A DNA stretch of 64,000 nt, taken from assembly GCA_017307355.1 (NCBI GenBank), contig JAFKFG010000015.1, positions 1 to 64,000 on the forward strand. The letters are read 5' to 3'. A program made the position numbers and the translations under genes. This stretch comes from Alphaproteobacteria bacterium (GTDB lineage Bacteria > Pseudomonadota > Alphaproteobacteria > Micropepsales > Micropepsaceae). The notes under the pieces were generated by a model. The model was not told the DNA's origin. It ran no database searches and saw only the letters and a program-made list of their open reading frames with translations. This document shows, one piece after another, positions 42,997-54,681 of the stretch. Within the stretch, counting starts at the first letter, position 1, and the number at the start of each line of letters is the position of its first letter.

Positions 42997-44223
42997 GTGT
43001 GTCCTTTCGACCTTCATATTCCCGAACCCTCCGCCCGTCCCGGCGACCAGCCCGATTTCAGCCATCTGGTCATTCCGCCAGCAGGCGCCGTGCCGCGCCC
43101 GGAACCGGAAGCCCTTGCCTCGTCCGAGATTTTTCGTGAAACCGCCCATGGCGTGATCCGGGTTCTGGATGACCAAGGCCATGCGGTTGGTCCCTGGGCG
43201 CCCAGGATCGTGCCGGAACAGCTGCGCCAAGGCCTGCGTGCCATGATGCTGACCCGCCTGTTCGAAGACCGGATGTTCCGCTCCCATCGCCAGGGCAAGA
43301 CCAGCTTCTTCATGAAATCGACCGGGGAAGAAGCCATCGGCGCCGCCCAGTCGATGGTGCTGGGGCCGCGCGACATGTGCTTTCCCACCTACCGCGTGCT
43401 GTCCTGGCTTCTGGCGCGAAACTATCCGCTCACCGATCTGGTCAACCAGATTTTCTCCAACGAAAAAGATCCGCTCAAAGGCCGCCAGCTTCCCATTCTC
43501 TATTCGGCGCGCGACTATGGCTTTTATTCGCTGTCCGGAAATCTCGGCAGCCGTTTCGGCCACGCCGTGGGCTGGGCGATGGCCAGCGCCTACAAACGGG
43601 ACGACAGCCTGGCCCTGGCCTATATCGGCGAAGGTTCGACCGCCGAAGGCGATTTCCACGAAGCGCTGACCTTCGCCTCGGTCTATCACGCGCCCGTCAT
43701 TCTCTGTGTCACCAACAATCAATGGGCGATCTCGTCTTATGCGGGCATCGCGGGCGCGGACGAGGCGACCTTCGCCGCCAAGGCCGCCGGCTATGGCCTG
43801 CCGGGACTTCGGGTCGACGGCAATGATTTCCTGGCGGTGTGGGCGGCGACGGAATGGGCGGTGGCCCGCGCCCGCGCCAATCTGGGCGCGACTTTGATTG
43901 AATTTTTCACCTATCGCGTGGCCGCGCATTCCACCAGCGACGACCCCACACGCTATAGGCCAGCGGAAGAAGCGCTGAACTGGCCGCTGGGCGATCCCAT
44001 CCAGCGGCTCAAGACGCATTTGTCCGGCCTGGGCGAATGGGACGATGCGCGCCACACCCAATGCGAAGCCGAACTGACCGAAACGGTACGCAGCGCCGCC
44101 AAGGCGGGCGAGGCGATCGGGACCCTGGGCAAATCCAAACCGCCCGTCTCGGAGATGTTCGAAGGCGTGTTCGAAACGCCGGACTGGCGCGCGCGCGAGC
44201 AGCGCGGCGAATTGGGAGTCTGA
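42997..44223 (+). CDS. bkdA1: Branched-chain 2-oxoacid dehydrogenase E1 alpha subunit
   Basis: This protein (408 residues from a GTG start) is the TPP-dependent decarboxylase alpha subunit of the BCKDH complex. Motifs: RMFRSHRQGKTSFFMKSTGEEA, the TPP/Mg site GEGSTAEGDFHEALTFASVYHAPVILCVTNNQWAIS, and the phosphorylation-loop-type segment YRVAAHSTSDDPTRYRP. I prefer the GTG at 42997 because a GGGGG ribosome-binding site stands about 8 nt before it; a TTG at 42982 is an alternative. First gene of a nine-gene operon. The divergent Lrp gene probably controls it. A proline-rich N-terminal stretch (IPEPSARPGDQ) is typical of the bacterial bkdA1. Confidence 0.93.
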   Translation: MCPFDLHIPEPSARPGDQPDFSHLVIPPAGAVPRPEPEALASSEIFRETAHGVIRVLDDQGHAVGPWAPRIVPEQLRQGLRAMMLTRLFEDRMFRSHRQGKTSFFMKSTGEEAIGAAQSMVLGPRDMCFPTYRVLSWLLARNYPLTDLVNQIFSNEKDPLKGRQLPILYSARDYGFYSLSGNLGSRFGHAVGWAMASAYKRDDSLALAYIGEGSTAEGDFHEALTFASVYHAPVILCVTNNQWAISSYAGIAGADEATFAAKAAGYGLPGLRVDGNDFLAVWAATEWAVARARANLGATLIEFFTYRVAAHSTSDDPTRYRPAEEALNWPLGDPIQRLKTHLSGLGEWDDARHTQCEAELTETVRSAAKAGEAIGTLGKSKPPVSEMFEGVFETPDWRAREQRGELGV

Positions 44224-44225
44224 CC

Positions 44226-45239
44226 ATGGCCACCATGTCCATGATCCAGGCGCTCAACTCCGCGCTCGACGTGAAGCTGAGCCAGGACCCCGATGTGCTG
44301 ATTTTCGGCGAGGATGTGGGCTATTTCGGCGGCGTCTTCCGCGTCACCGAGGGCTTGCAAAGGAAGCATGGCGAAAAGCGCTGCTTCGATACGCCGATTT
44401 CGGAAGGCGGCATCATCGCCACCGCCATCGGCATGGGCGCCTATGGCCTTCGGCCGGTGGCCGAAATTCAGTTCGCCGATTACATCCTGCCCGCTTTCGA
44501 TCAACTGGTCTCCGAGGCGGCGCGGCTGCGCTATCGGTCGGGCGGCGAATTCTGGGCGCCCATCACCGTGCGTGCGCCGTATGGCGGCGGCATTTTCGGC
44601 GGCCAGACTCACAGCCAGAGCCCCGAAGCCTTGTTCGCGCATGTCACGGGACTCTGCACCGTGATCCCGTCCAATCCCTATGACGCCAAGGGTCTCCTGA
44701 TCGCGGCCATCGAAAGCAACGATCCGGTGATCTTCCTGGAGCCCAAGCGCATCTATAACGGCCCGTTCGACGGCCATCACGACCGCCAGGTGAAAACCTG
44801 GGCCACCCATCCACTCTCGGACGTGCCGGAAGGTCATTATGTGGTGCCGCTGGGCAAGGCGGCGACGGTGCGCGAAGGCCGCGCCGTCACGGTCCTGGCC
44901 TATGGCACCATGGTGCATGTCGCGAATGCCGCGATCGAGGAAGCGGGGATCGATGCCGAATTGATCGATCTGCGCTCCATCGTGCCTCTGGATGTGGAGA
45001 CCATCGTCGCCTCGGTGACCAAGACCGGCCGCTGCGTGATCGTGCACGAGGCCTCGCGCTTTGCCGGCTTCGGTTCCGAACTGTCGGCGCTGGTGCAGGA
45101 GCGCTGCTTCTTCCATCTCAAAAGCCCGATCCGGCGGGTCACGGGCTGGGACACGCCCTATCCGCACGCCTTCGAATGGGACTATTTTCCGGGACCGGCG
45201 CGGGTCGCCAAAGCGCTGAAGCAGGCGATGGAGGATTAG
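44226..45239 (+). CDS. bkdA2: Branched-chain 2-oxoacid dehydrogenase E1 beta subunit
   Basis: The 337-residue beta subunit completes the E1 heterotetramer. It contains MIQALNSALDVKLSQDPDVLIFGEDVGYFGGVFRVT, RCFDTPISEGGIIATAIGMGAYGLRPVAEIQFADYILPAFDQL and the C-terminal transketolase fold with VTVLAYGTMVHVA and DLRSIVPLDVETI. It ends with the typical ...RVTGWDTPYPHAFEWDYFPGPARVAKALK. The start is 2 nt after the alpha-subunit stop. Confidence 0.95.
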   Translation: MATMSMIQALNSALDVKLSQDPDVLIFGEDVGYFGGVFRVTEGLQRKHGEKRCFDTPISEGGIIATAIGMGAYGLRPVAEIQFADYILPAFDQLVSEAARLRYRSGGEFWAPITVRAPYGGGIFGGQTHSQSPEALFAHVTGLCTVIPSNPYDAKGLLIAAIESNDPVIFLEPKRIYNGPFDGHHDRQVKTWATHPLSDVPEGHYVVPLGKAATVREGRAVTVLAYGTMVHVANAAIEEAGIDAELIDLRSIVPLDVETIVASVTKTGRCVIVHEASRFAGFGSELSALVQERCFFHLKSPIRRVTGWDTPYPHAFEWDYFPGPARVAKALKQAMED

Positions 45240-45240
45240 G

Positions 45241-46452
45241 ATGGGTCGCTACCTGTTCCGTCTCCCCGACATCGGCGAAGGTGTCGCCGAGGCCGAGATC
45301 ACGGCCTGGCATGTGAAGCCGGGCGATCGCATCGCCGAAGACGGTCCGCTCTTGGACGTGATGACCGACAAGGTCACGGTGGACATGACCTCGCCGGTCG
45401 AAGGCACGGTGACGGCGATCCATGGCGATGTGGGCAGCATGGCGCCGGTGGGCGCGGTGCTGGTGGAATTGGACGTGGCTGGCGAGGCGCCGGCCGAAAC
45501 GAAAACCGAAACCCGGCAGGATGTGGCGCAGAATGCCCGTGCGGCGGAGACGCCGCTCGCGCCGTCTGTCGCGGCAGCACCCGTCAATCCCGATCCTACC
45601 GCGTCCCCCGCAACCCGGCGCCGTGCCCGGGAATGGGGCATCCGGCTGGAAGATGTGCGGGGCACCGGTCCCAGAGGGCGCATCCTGGTGGAAGATCTGG
45701 AGCGGCTGCGTGGCCGCGCCGTGCCGCGCAATGCCGAGCCCCGCGACGCCATCGAAGAGATCAAGCTGGTGGGTATGCGCCGCAAGATCGCCGACCGGAT
45801 GGCGCAATCCAAGCGGCAGATTCCCCATTTCGCCTATGTCGAGGAATTCGATCTCACCGAGCTGGAAGGGCTGCGGGCCGAACTCAATGCCGGCCGCAAG
45901 GATGGCCAGCCCAAACTGACTCTTCTGCCGTTCTTCATGCAGGCGATGATCCGGCTGCTTCCCGAATTTCCCAGCATCAACGCCCATTACGACGAAACCG
46001 CCGGAGTGTTGAAGCGCCATGCCGCCATTCATATCGGGATCGCCACCCAGACCCCGAACGGCCTGATGGTGCCGGTGGTCCGCCATGCCGAAACCCGCGA
46101 CCTGTGGGATTGCGCCCGCGAGCTTGCCCGGGTGACCGAAGCGGCGCGGAACGGCAGCGCCGCGCGCGAGGAGCTTTCCGGATCGACCATCACCCTGACC
46201 AGCCTGGGCGCGATGGGCGGCATCGCCGCCACCCCGATCATCAACCATCCCGAAGTCGCCATCATCGGTCCCAACAAGCTGACCGAGCGGCCGGTCATCG
46301 AAGGGGCATTCCTGACCCGGCGCAAGGTGACGAACCTGTCGTCTTCATTCGACCACCGCATCGTGGACGGCTATGATGCGGCCAGCTTCATCCAGCGCCT
46401 CAAGCGCCTGATGGAGCGTCCCGCATTGATCTTCATCGACGGTGCCCATTGA
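45241..46452 (+). CDS. bkdB: Branched-chain 2-oxoacid dehydrogenase E2 (lipoyl acyltransferase)
   Basis: The 403-residue E2 has one lipoyl domain with the lipoylated Lys in DVMTDKVTVDMTSPVEG (about residue 43). An Ala/Pro linker, a peripheral subunit-binding domain (SPATRRRAREWGIRLEDVRGTGPRGRILVEDL) and a catalytic domain follow, ending in the SSSFDHRIVDGYDAASFIQRLK motif with the active-site His. It transfers the acyl group from E1 to CoA. It starts one base after bkdA2. No E3 (lipoamide dehydrogenase) gene follows, so E3 must come from elsewhere in the genome. Confidence 0.95.
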   Translation: MGRYLFRLPDIGEGVAEAEITAWHVKPGDRIAEDGPLLDVMTDKVTVDMTSPVEGTVTAIHGDVGSMAPVGAVLVELDVAGEAPAETKTETRQDVAQNARAAETPLAPSVAAAPVNPDPTASPATRRRAREWGIRLEDVRGTGPRGRILVEDLERLRGRAVPRNAEPRDAIEEIKLVGMRRKIADRMAQSKRQIPHFAYVEEFDLTELEGLRAELNAGRKDGQPKLTLLPFFMQAMIRLLPEFPSINAHYDETAGVLKRHAAIHIGIATQTPNGLMVPVVRHAETRDLWDCARELARVTEAARNGSAAREELSGSTITLTSLGAMGGIAATPIINHPEVAIIGPNKLTERPVIEGAFLTRRKVTNLSSSFDHRIVDGYDAASFIQRLKRLMERPALIFIDGAH

Positions 46453-46847
46453 CCAAACCGCCCGACCAGCAACCGGCGATCCGCGTGACGGCGATGCCGG
46501 CCGATGCCAATTTTTATGGCGACATTTTCGGCGGCTGGCTGATGAGCATGATGGATTTGGCGGCGGGCAATGTCGCTTCGCGGCAGAGCGCGGGCCGCGC
46601 CGTGACGGTGGCGGTGGACGCGGTGGCTTTCCATCATCCCGTGCATGTGGGCGATGAGGTTTCGGTCTATGCCAAGGTGATTTCGGTGGGCCGCACCTCG
46701 ATGAAGATCGCGGTGGAAGCCTGGCAGCGCGACCGCGATGGCGAGCGCAGCGCCAAGGTGACGGAAGCCCGCTTCACCTTTGTCGCCATCGACGAAGATC
46801 GCAAGCCCCGCCCCGTGCACAGGGACGCGTGGAAGGAGACGCCATGA
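46449..46847 (+). CDS. Acyl-CoA thioesterase (hotdog fold, YciA-like)
   Basis: This 132-residue hotdog protein hydrolyses acyl-CoA. It has the YciA/BACH-type pattern [60 protein letters not shown], with the catalytic Asp in the MMDLAAG helix. It may limit toxic build-up of branched acyl-CoA or free CoA. Initiation is from TTG at 46449, which overlaps the bkdB stop codon; the next gene starts in its stop codon (ATGA). It is therefore in the middle of the operon. Confidence 0.88.
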   Translation: MTKPPDQQPAIRVTAMPADANFYGDIFGGWLMSMMDLAAGNVASRQSAGRAVTVAVDAVAFHHPVHVGDEVSVYAKVISVGRTSMKIAVEAWQRDRDGERSAKVTEARFTFVAIDEDRKPRPVHRDAWKETP

Positions 46848-48001
46848 GCGGACAATTGGATTTCGGGCTGGGCGAAACCGCCGAGATGATACGCGAGACG
46901 GTGCGCCGCTTCAGCGCCGAACAGATCGCGCCCATCGCCGCCGAGATCGACGCCACCAACAAATTTCCCCGGCATTTGTGGCCCCAGATGGGGGCGCTGG
47001 GCCTGCACGGCATCACGGTGGAGGAAGAGGCGGGCGGCCTGGGGATGGGCTATCTCGAGCATGCCGTGGCGATGGAAGAGGTTTCGCGCGGCTCCGCCTC
47101 GGTGGGGCTCAGCTATGGCGCCCATTCCAATCTCTGCATCAACCAGCTTCGCCGCTGGGGCAGCGCGGAACAGAAAGCGCGCTATCTGCCCAAGCTGATT
47201 TCCGGCGAGCATGTGGGTTCGCTGGCGATGTCGGAAGCCGGCTCCGGCTCCGACGTGGTTTCGATGCGGTTGAAGGCGGAGAAGAAGGGCAACGACCGCT
47301 ATGTCCTGAACGGCACCAAATTCTGGATCACCAATGCGCCGGAAGCCGATGTGCTGGTGGTCTATGCCAAGACCGACATGAATGCGGGGCCCAAAGGCAT
47401 CACCGCCTTCCTGATCGAAAAGCGGATGAAAGGCTTCTCCACCTCCCAGAAGTTGGACAAGATGGGAATGCGCGGCAGCGACACCGGCGAATTGGTGTTC
47501 CAGGATTGCGAAGTCCCCGCCGAAGCGGTGATGGGCGGCGAAGGCAATGGCGTCAAGGTGCTGATGTCCGGCTTGGATTACGAGCGGGTGGTGTTGTCGG
47601 CGGGGCCGCTGGGCATCATGCAGGCCTGCCTCGATGTGGTGCTGCCTTATGTGCGCGAGCGCAAGCAATTCGGCCAGCCCATCGGCAATTTCCAGCTGAT
47701 GCAGGCCAAGATCGCGGACATGTATGTGGCGCTCAATTCCGCCCGCGCTTACGTCTATGCGGTGGCGCGGGCTTGCGACAGGGGGCGGACCACGCGCTTC
47801 GACGCGGCGGGCGCGATCCTGCTGGCGTCGGAGAATGCGGTGAAGACGTCGCTGGAAGCGATTCAGGCGCTGGGCGGTGCGGGTTACACCAAGGACTGGC
47901 CGGTGGAACGCTTCCTGCGCGATGCCAAGCTTTACGATATCGGGGCGGGCACCAATGAAATCCGCCGCTTCCTGATCGGGCGGGAGCTGATCGGCACATG
48001 A
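46844..48001 (+). CDS. liuA: Isovaleryl-CoA dehydrogenase
   Basis: The 385-residue acyl-CoA dehydrogenase has features of the isovaleryl-CoA type: [104 protein letters not shown], and [46 protein letters not shown]. The Glu of the [10 protein letters not shown] helix is the catalytic base of isovaleryl-CoA dehydrogenases, unlike the C-terminal Glu in the enzyme at 41201. The genes for methylcrotonyl-CoA carboxylase follow directly, which supports leucine degradation. The ATG at 46844 overlaps the thioesterase stop. Confidence 0.94.
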   Translation: MSGQLDFGLGETAEMIRETVRRFSAEQIAPIAAEIDATNKFPRHLWPQMGALGLHGITVEEEAGGLGMGYLEHAVAMEEVSRGSASVGLSYGAHSNLCINQLRRWGSAEQKARYLPKLISGEHVGSLAMSEAGSGSDVVSMRLKAEKKGNDRYVLNGTKFWITNAPEADVLVVYAKTDMNAGPKGITAFLIEKRMKGFSTSQKLDKMGMRGSDTGELVFQDCEVPAEAVMGGEGNGVKVLMSGLDYERVVLSAGPLGIMQACLDVVLPYVRERKQFGQPIGNFQLMQAKIADMYVALNSARAYVYAVARACDRGRTTRFDAAGAILLASENAVKTSLEAIQALGGAGYTKDWPVERFLRDAKLYDIGAGTNEIRRFLIGRELIGT

Positions 48002-49593
48002 CAATTCTGTCGTCGCTGATCGACCGCCAGAGCGAGGCCTTCGCGACGAATGCGGCGCATAATCGCGCGCTGGTCGAGGATTTAAAAGCGCGAACCGCCA
48101 AGGCGGCGCTGGGTGGTTCCGAATCCGCGCGCCATAAACATACGGCACGCGGCAAGCTTCTGCCTCGCGAGCGGGTGAATCGGCTGCTCGATCCCGGTTC
48201 GCCCTTCCTGGAGATCGGCGCTTTGGCCGCGAACGGGCTTTATGGCGACGAGGCGCCTGGCGCCGGCATCATCGCCGGGATCGGCCGGGTTATGGGCCGC
48301 GAAGTGATGATCGCCGCCAACGACGCCACCGTGAAAGGCGGCGCCTATTTTCCCATGACGGTGAAGAAGCATCTCAGGGCACAAGAGATCGCGCAGCAGA
48401 ACCGGCTGCCCTGTCTTTATCTGGTGGATAGCGGCGGCGCCAACCTGCCGCACCAGGCCGAGGTTTTTCCCGACCGCGATCATTTCGGCCGCATTTTCTT
48501 CAATCAGGCGCAGATGTCGGCGGAAGGGATCGCCCAGATCGCCTGCGTGATGGGAAGCTGCACGGCGGGCGGCGCCTATGTTCCCGCCATGTCGGATGAA
48601 AGCATCATCGTGCGGGGGCAGGGCACCATCTTTCTCGCCGGTCCGCCCCTGGTGAAGGCGGCGACAGGCGAAGTGATTTCCGCCGAAGACCTGGGTGGCG
48701 CTGAAGTTCATGGCCGCAAATCCGGCGTGGTGGACCATGTCGCCGAGAATGACGAGCAGGCCCTGCTGCTGCTGCGCCAGATCGTCGGCACCTTGGGCAA
48801 GGCGCACAAAGCCGATGTGGCGCTAGGCACTGTGCGCCCGCCCAAATTCGATGCCGCAGACCTTTATGGGATCGTGCCGCGCGATGTGCGCGCGCCTTAT
48901 GATGTCCGCGAAGTGATCGCCCGCATTGTCGACGGTTCCGACATGCATGAATTCAAGCCATTGTATGGCTCGACTCTTGTCTGCGGCTTCGCCCATATCT
49001 GGGGCATGCCGGTGGCGATCCTGGCCAATAACGGCGTGCTGTTTTCCGAAAGCGCGCTCAAAGGCGCTCATTTCATCGAACTGGCCTGCCAGCGCCGGAT
49101 TCCGCTGCTGTTCCTGCAGAATGTTTCCGGCTTCATGGTGGGCGGCAAATATGAAGCGGGCGGCATCGCCAAGGACGGTGCCAAGCTGGTGACGGCGGTG
49201 GCCACCGCGACGGTGCCCAAGATCACCGTCCTGATCGGCGGCAGTTTCGGCGCCGGCAATTACGGCATGTGCGGCCGGGCCTATTCACCCCGCTTTCTCT
49301 TCACCTGGCCCAATAGCCGCATCAGCGTGATGGGCGGCGAGCAGGCGGCTTCGGTGCTGGCCACCGTACATCGCGACGCGGACCGCTGGACCAAGGAAGA
49401 AGCCGAAGCCTTCAAGGCTCCGGTGCGGCAGAAATATGAAGACGAAGGCAATCCCTATTACGCCACCGCGCGGATGTGGGATGACGGCATCATCGATCCC
49501 GTTCAGACCCGTGATGTGCTGGGCCTGGCATTCGCCGCGACCTTGAATGCGCCCATTCCTGCCCAACCCCGTTTCGGCCTGTTCCGCATGTGA
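47998..49593 (+). CDS. liuB: 3-methylcrotonyl-CoA carboxylase, carboxyltransferase (beta) subunit
   Basis: This 531-residue carboxyltransferase transfers CO2 from biotin to methylcrotonyl-CoA. Recognised blocks: [142 protein letters not shown]. The [16 protein letters not shown] region is characteristic of the MCC/GCC beta group rather than propionyl-CoA carboxylase. The start overlaps the liuA stop by 4 nt. Confidence 0.95.
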   Translation: MTILSSLIDRQSEAFATNAAHNRALVEDLKARTAKAALGGSESARHKHTARGKLLPRERVNRLLDPGSPFLEIGALAANGLYGDEAPGAGIIAGIGRVMGREVMIAANDATVKGGAYFPMTVKKHLRAQEIAQQNRLPCLYLVDSGGANLPHQAEVFPDRDHFGRIFFNQAQMSAEGIAQIACVMGSCTAGGAYVPAMSDESIIVRGQGTIFLAGPPLVKAATGEVISAEDLGGAEVHGRKSGVVDHVAENDEQALLLLRQIVGTLGKAHKADVALGTVRPPKFDAADLYGIVPRDVRAPYDVREVIARIVDGSDMHEFKPLYGSTLVCGFAHIWGMPVAILANNGVLFSESALKGAHFIELACQRRIPLLFLQNVSGFMVGGKYEAGGIAKDGAKLVTAVATATVPKITVLIGGSFGAGNYGMCGRAYSPRFLFTWPNSRISVMGGEQAASVLATVHRDADRWTKEEAEAFKAPVRQKYEDEGNPYYATARMWDDGIIDPVQTRDVLGLAFAATLNAPIPAQPRFGLFRM

Positions 49594-49597
49594 CGCC

Positions 49598-51453
<1,856 letters not shown>

Positions 51454-51454
<1 letters not shown>

Positions 51455-51900
51455 TGGCGGGGCGCACATTCGAACAATGGAAGGTCGGCGATCATATCGC
51501 CCATGCACTCAGCCGCACGGTGACGGAAGCCGACAATCTTCTGATCACCACTCTCACGCACAATACCCAGCCGCTGCATCTGGATGCCCAATATGCCGCC
51601 GGCACGGAATTCGGGCGCATCGTGGTCAACGGGCTTTTCACATTCTCTTTGATGGTGGGCATTTCCGTCGCCGACACCACGTTGGGAACGCTGGTGGCCA
51701 ATCTGGGCTATGACAAGGTGACAATGCCCAAGCCTGTCTTCATCGGCGATACGCTGAAGGTCGAAACCGAAGTGATGGAGTTGCGCGCCTCCAAATCTCG
51801 GCCCCAAGCAGGCATCGTCACCTTCCGTCACCGCGCCTTCAATCAGCATGGCGAGATGGTGTGCGAAGCGCTTCGCACCGCGCTGGTGTCGCGCGCATGA
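51454..51900 (+). CDS. MaoC-like (R)-specific enoyl-CoA hydratase
   Basis: The 148-residue hotdog protein shows the MaoC pattern: [69 protein letters not shown], with the hydratase Asp-x(n)-His elements (EADN...[10 protein letters not shown]). MaoC enzymes hydrate enoyl-CoA with (R) stereochemistry. In this operon the expected methylglutaconyl-CoA hydratase of the crotonase family (liuC) is absent, so this enzyme may take that step. The start overlaps the liuD stop by one base, which indicates tight coupling. Confidence 0.88.
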
Positions 51901-52736
51901 GGATGCGCTCGCTGCTTTTCGTGCCGGGCGACCGTCCCGAGCGGATGAAAAAGGCCCGGGATCTCAATGCCGATGTCCTGATCCTGGATCTGGAGGATTC
52001 GGTCACGGCGGCCCGGAAAGACGATGCCCGCAAGGCGGTGGCGGATTCTCTGGGCGAACCCCGCCCGGTGCCTGTCTTCGTCCGCGTCAATCCGGCGGCA
52101 TCGCTGATGGAACAGGACCTTGCCGGGATCATGCCCGGCCGGCCTGACGGCATCATGCTGCCAAAGGCGGAAGGCGGTGCGTCGGTCGCGTCTGTTGCCC
52201 GTCGCCTGGATGCACTGGGCGACAAGAACACGCGCATCCTGCCCATCGCCACCGAAACCCCGGCGGCGATTTTCGCGCTGGGCACCTATGGCCATGTCAC
52301 GGACCGGCTTTGCGGCTTGACCTGGGGCGCGGAAGATCTGCCGTCCGCCATCGGCGCGACCACGGCGCGAGAGCCGGATGGCAGTTTCACCGCGCCTTAT
52401 CAGATGGTGCGGTCCCTGGCGCTGTTCGCGGCCCATGCGGCTGGCGTTGCGGCGATCGAGACGGTCTATCCCGCCTTGAAGGATGAGCAGGGCCTGATGG
52501 ATTACGCCATGCGGGCCCGGCGCGACGGTTTTTCCGGCATGCTGGCGATCCATCCCGCGCAGCTCGCCATCATTCACACCGCCTTCACGCCGTCCAAGGA
52601 AGACGCCGCCTGGGCGCAGCGGGTGGTCGAGGCCTTCGCCGCCCATCCCAATGCGGGCGCGCTGCAGATCGACGGGCAGATGATGGATGCGCCGCACCTG
52701 AAACTGGCACAGCGGATTCTCACCTCCACATCCTGA
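51897..52736 (+). CDS. CitE-like beta-hydroxyacyl-CoA lyase (HpcH/HpaI family)
   Basis: This 279-residue TIM-barrel enzyme belongs to the citrate-lyase-beta/malyl-CoA-lyase family: [79 protein letters not shown], and [20 protein letters not shown]. Metal- and substrate-binding Glu/Asp in the ATET and GAEDL segments are visible. It closes the leucine operon where HMG-CoA lyase (liuE) would be expected. The M. tuberculosis homologue Rv2498c, in a similar cluster, is reported as a bifunctional beta-hydroxyacyl-CoA lyase acting on (R)-HMG-CoA and citramalyl-CoA. I infer an HMG-CoA lyase-type role. Start overlaps the MaoC stop. Confidence 0.87.
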   Translation: MRMRSLLFVPGDRPERMKKARDLNADVLILDLEDSVTAARKDDARKAVADSLGEPRPVPVFVRVNPAASLMEQDLAGIMPGRPDGIMLPKAEGGASVASVARRLDALGDKNTRILPIATETPAAIFALGTYGHVTDRLCGLTWGAEDLPSAIGATTAREPDGSFTAPYQMVRSLALFAAHAAGVAAIETVYPALKDEQGLMDYAMRARRDGFSGMLAIHPAQLAIIHTAFTPSKEDAAWAQRVVEAFAAHPNAGALQIDGQMMDAPHLKLAQRILTSTS

Positions 52737-52744
52737 CGGGCGCT

Positions 52745-54643
52745 CTATTTCCCCGACACCACCGGCAGCAGAATCGCGCTGGCTTCGGCGCCGCCATGGA
52801 AGACCGATTGCGTGGCGGCTTTATAATCCTGCGGCTTGGCCAGGAATATATTGTCCACATAGGTCTGCGGGTTGCGGTCGTACAAGGGAAACCAGCTCGA
52901 CTGGATCTGCACCATGATCCGGTGCCCGGGCAGGAAGACATGGTTGGTCGGCGGCAGGGTGAAGCGATAGCGTTGCGCCGTATTGGCCGGGATGGGCGAG
53001 GGGTGCTCGAAACTTTCCCGGTACCGACCCCGGAAAATGTCCATGGCGATGGGAAGCTCATACCCAGACATGTCCGGCCGCGCCGCATGCATGTCGGGAT
53101 AGACATCGATCACTTTCACCACCCAATCGCTGTCGGTGCCCGTGGTGGCGGCAAACAGATCGACCGACGGGATGCCGCTGATGCGGACCTCCGACGTCAA
53201 GGGCTGCGTGACATATGTCAGCACATCGGGCCGGTTCTCGAACGGGCGCTGGTCGGTGGTCAGCCAGGATTGCCAGCGGGGTGTATCGGAAAAGCGGATC
53301 GGCCGCGGGATGTAGGGAATGGGCTTGGCGGGATCGGAAATATAGGAGTCCGATCCGGCGTCCGGCTTGCTGAACGACAATCCGCCATTGGCGCCCAGGA
53401 AAAGCGGCGTGAGCGGATTTGCACAAGCGGTCGCGCACGCCAGCGGCCAATCGTCGAAACGATCCCAGCGATTGGCCCCGACATTGTAGATCATCGCCTT
53501 GGGCGTCACCGGCGCCGGCTTGTCCTTCAGATAATGATCGAAGAATGGCTTGAGGATGTCGCGCCGCCATTGCAGGGCGGTGTCGCCTTCGAATTTCAGA
53601 TCGCCCAGCACCGTGCCGTCATAATTGGCGCCGCTGTGACGCCAGGGCCCGATGACTAGGAAATTGTTGGCGCCATGCCCCGCATTCTTGAGCGCCTGGA
53701 AGGAATGGACGGCGCCCCACATATCCTCCTGGTCGAACAGGCCTTGCTCCCACATGGTGGGAACCTGGGACGGGTGCTGCACCAGCAGCTTGTCCAGCGC
53801 CTGGCCTTGCCAGAATGCGTCATAGGCCGGGTGCTTCACGGTCCGCAGATAATAAGGGAATTGCTCAAGCCCGTGCTGCCTGGCCCAGCCATCGACAGAG
53901 CCGGCGCGCAGAAAACTTTCGTAATCGTCATAGATCGCGCGCGGAATGTCGCTGCCTTCGCCGCGTGCGCTGGTCTCGGCCGGGATGAAGTCCAGGCTGT
54001 TCTGGCGATAGGCGCCATAATGAAACCAATCGTCTCCCATCCAGCCGTCGATCATGGGGCTTTCGGGCGCGGTGACTTTCAAGGCCGGATGCGGATCCAG
54101 CAACGCCATCACCACGGTAAACCCTTCATAGGACGAGCCGACCATGCCCACGCGGCCGTTGCTTTCCTTGATGTTCTTGACCAGCCAGTCGATCGTGTCC
54201 CAGGCGTCGGTGGTTTCGTCGGTCTTGGTGGGATTGAGCGGTCCGCGCACCGGGCGGGTGATGACGAAGTCGCCTTGCGATCCATATTTGCCGCGAATGT
54301 CCTGAAACACCCGGATATAGCCGTCATCGGTGAAGAGCTGGTCGCCCTTGGGCAAGGTGACGGCGCGGTACGGCGAGTCTTCGGCCTGGGCGCGTCGTGC
54401 GGCATTGTAGGGCGTGCGGGTGAGGAGCATGGGCGCGTCATGCGCGCCCTTGGGAATGACCAGCACAGTGTAGAGTTTCACGCCGTCCCGCATGGGGATC
54501 ATCACAACCCGGCGCTCGTAATCGTTTGCGGCGGTGTTTTTGACGAGTTTCGCGGGAATATCCGTGAGGTCCGATTGAATCTGGGCGCTGGCCGGCACCG
54601 CCAGAAGTGTGGCCAGGAAAAAGGGCAATAGTGCTGCGCGCAT
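52745..54643 (-). CDS. Exported CocE/NonD family hydrolase (alpha-amino-acid ester hydrolase type)
   Basis: The 632-residue precursor has a signal peptide (MRAALLPFFLATLLAVPASA). The alpha/beta hydrolase domain contains MRDGVKLYTVLVIPKG, the nucleophile elbow GMVGSSYEGF, and VIGPWRHSGANYDG, the His region; a C-terminal jelly-roll (X-Pro dipeptidyl-peptidase-like) domain follows. The GSSYEG elbow is that of alpha-amino-acid ester hydrolases, which act on esters/amides of amino acids. It lies 38 bp behind the MocR gene on the same strand, so it may be co-transcribed and release amino compounds for the nearby amine oxidases. That link is inference. Confidence 0.9.
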   Translation of the reverse strand: MRAALLPFFLATLLAVPASAQIQSDLTDIPAKLVKNTAANDYERRVVMIPMRDGVKLYTVLVIPKGAHDAPMLLTRTPYNAARRAQAEDSPYRAVTLPKGDQLFTDDGYIRVFQDIRGKYGSQGDFVITRPVRGPLNPTKTDETTDAWDTIDWLVKNIKESNGRVGMVGSSYEGFTVVMALLDPHPALKVTAPESPMIDGWMGDDWFHYGAYRQNSLDFIPAETSARGEGSDIPRAIYDDYESFLRAGSVDGWARQHGLEQFPYYLRTVKHPAYDAFWQGQALDKLLVQHPSQVPTMWEQGLFDQEDMWGAVHSFQALKNAGHGANNFLVIGPWRHSGANYDGTVLGDLKFEGDTALQWRRDILKPFFDHYLKDKPAPVTPKAMIYNVGANRWDRFDDWPLACATACANPLTPLFLGANGGLSFSKPDAGSDSYISDPAKPIPYIPRPIRFSDTPRWQSWLTTDQRPFENRPDVLTYVTQPLTSEVRISGIPSVDLFAATTGTDSDWVVKVIDVYPDMHAARPDMSGYELPIAMDIFRGRYRESFEHPSPIPANTAQRYRFTLPPTNHVFLPGHRIMVQIQSSWFPLYDRNPQTYVDNIFLAKPQDYKAATQSVFHGGAEASAILLPVVSGK

Positions 54644-54681
54644 CGATGTGCTCCCTATTCAATCGGGGCGTTTTGCCCGCG

